A DNA stretch of 64,000 nucleotides, taken from Roseitranquillus sp963709765. GTDB taxonomy: Bacteria > Pseudomonadota > Alphaproteobacteria > Rhodobacterales > Rhodobacteraceae. The position numbers were made by a program, and so were the translations under genes. Of this stretch, positions 63,115-64,000 are shown piece by piece. The DNA is taken from the NCBI GenBank assembly GCA_963709765.1, contig CAVPXL010000007.1, positions 1 to 64,000 of the forward strand, written 5' to 3'. Every line of letters begins with the position of its first letter. Position 1 is the stretch's first letter. The notes below the pieces were generated by a model. It was not told where the DNA came from, searched no databases, and saw nothing but the letters and a program-made list of their open reading frames with translations.

Positions 63115-64000
63115 TCACTCGGACAGCACGCCCTGTTCGCGATAGAACTTCTCGGCGCCCGGATGGAGCGGGATGCCGACACCGTCCGTGGCGGTCTCGA
63201 GCGTGATTTCCTTGCCCTTCTGGTGACCCGAGTCGAGGAGCTTGCGCGTGTTGTCGTTCCACAACGCCTTGGTGATCTCGTAGATCAGCTCTTCGGGCTG
63301 ATCGGCGCTGGTGATCCACTGCGCGCCCACCGAAAGGGTCTGCACATCGTCGTCGACGCCCTCGTAGGTGCCGCCCGGTACGGTGTTCTCGGCGAAGAAG
63401 GTGTATTTCTCCCGGATCGCGCCCGCCTCATCGCCGGTGATCGGAACCAGCATGATCTCGTCCTGGCTCGCAAGTTCGGCGATGGCTCCGGCCGGGAACC
63501 CGCCCACGAAGAAGAACGCGTCCATCGCGCCATCGCGCATCCGTTCGGCCGCCTGGTCGGGCTTGAGGTAGTTGGCTTCGACCCCGTCCTCGCTGATGCC
63601 GTACGCTTCGAGGATGATGCGCGCGTCGACCAGCGTGCCCGAGCCCGGCTCGTCAAGCGAGACGCGTTTGCCGGCCAGGTCTGCGACGCTGGAAATGCCG
63701 CTGTCGGCACTGGCGACGAGGTGGATGGTCTCGGGATAGAGGTTGGCGATGGCCCGCAGCTTCTCGACCGGTTCACGGCCTTCCCAGATGCCGGTGCCGG
63801 TCTGCGCCCAGGTCGCGACATCGGATTGCGAGAACCCGCTTTCGATGGTGCCGCCCTGGATTGCATTGACGTTTGCCACGGAGCCGTTGGCCGACAGCGC
63901 GGTCGCAATCAGACCCGGCACGCCGCAGGAGCCGCCCTCTTCGCACGGACGCGATCCGGGGGGGTTCGAGATGGCGTTCGAGATCAGACCGCCGATCGGA
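63115..64000 (-). CDS. TAXI-family TRAP transporter solute-binding protein, 5'-truncated by window edge
   Basis: The frame is open to the end of the window, so the N terminus with its signal peptide is missing; about 295 residues are visible. The middle blocks SVANVNAIQGGTIESGFSQSDVA, SLDEPGSGTLVDARIILEAYG, MRDGAMDAFFFVGGFPAGAIAEL and the C-terminal LHPGAEKFYREQGVL are characteristic of TAXI proteins, which bind solutes such as glutamate or organic acids in the periplasm and hand them to a fused TRAP permease. That permease follows after 53 bases on the same strand. No ligand can be assigned. Confidence 0.92.
   Translation of the reverse strand, partial: PIGGLISNAISNPPGSRPCEEGGSCGVPGLIATALSANGSVANVNAIQGGTIESGFSQSDVATWAQTGTGIWEGREPVEKLRAIANLYPETIHLVASADSGISSVADLAGKRVSLDEPGSGTLVDARIILEAYGISEDGVEANYLKPDQAAERMRDGAMDAFFFVGGFPAGAIAELASQDEIMLVPITGDEAGAIREKYTFFAENTVPGGTYEGVDDDVQTLSVGAQWITSADQPEELIYEITKALWNDNTRKLLDSGHQKGKEITLETATDGVGIPLHPGAEKFYREQGVLSE

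Noticed and set aside
1..64000. tRNA, rRNA, CRISPR, insertion sequences or integrons
   Set aside because: Spacers were read for cloverleaf-like arms, regularly spaced repeats and transposase frames; none was found. A covariance-model search would be the decisive check.

Overview
The window is a continuous piece of a high-GC alphaproteobacterial chromosome. Gene content and order point to the family Rhodobacteraceae (Roseobacter/Rhodobacter group): the run rsh - DUF2062 - pdxJ - acpS - lepB - rnc - era - DUF1491 - recO with rpoZ - folK alongside, a methylsuccinyl-CoA dehydrogenase with an N-terminal extension, a TAXI-type TRAP transporter and paired deformylase genes. I see no prophage, insertion sequence, CRISPR array, tRNA or rRNA. 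This is mostly core chromosome with a few accessory clusters. No stretch longer than about 200 bases lacks a gene or a proposed site.

Layout. 1-5.4 kb: 3' part of pckA, a TauE/SafE permease, mcd (ethylmalonyl-CoA pathway), a Rossmann reductase and a META lipoprotein. 5.4-13.4 kb: a long minus-strand housekeeping block from rpoZ and rsh down to recO, covering stringent response, PLP and fatty-acid cofactor synthesis, protein export, RNA processing and repair. 13.5-17.1 kb: folK, an NYN-domain nuclease-like protein, a YqaA-type membrane protein, ispH, DUF3429, rnhA. 17.1-27.4 kb: fmt with two deformylase genes (one catalytically degenerate), a PatB-type lyase, a glutathionyl-hydroquinone reductase, an atypical receiver, a lytic transglycosylase and smc. 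27.6-37.6 kb: lrgAB with an ArsR regulator, a uronate-dehydrogenase-like gene overlapping a ThDP enzyme, a split MnmC pair, a DMT exporter, Slt, dapA and a small ion channel. 37.6-45.4 kb: smpB, sseA, GNAT, an aminotransferase, a three-gene membrane stress operon resembling E. coli yqjDE, and a persulfide-type sulfur operon with a possible SqrR/BigR operator. 45.4-58.7 kb: glnK-amtB, a class A PBP, mlaA-mlaC, ridA, gdpD, phhB, mscS, a NlpC/P60 hydrolase, leucyl aminopeptidase and carbonic anhydrase. 58.8-64 kb: asd, a glycosyltransferase and a TRAP-TAXI transporter running off the end.

Sequence quality matters here. Nine genes are interrupted by 17 frameshifts, and every one can be repaired by removing a single base; none needs an added base. 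Several of these genes are normally essential (smc, fmt). This one-sided pattern fits insertion errors in the assembly much better than real gene decay. Each broken gene is therefore annotated over its full repaired span.

The most interesting parts are the yqjDE-like operon behind an EcfG-like promoter (40.9-43.5 kb), the tandem dyads upstream of glnK, the SqrR-like site before the metallo-hydrolase/rhodanese pair, the deformylase paralog that has lost its metal-binding Cys and catalytic Glu, and the divergent split of the two MnmC activities.
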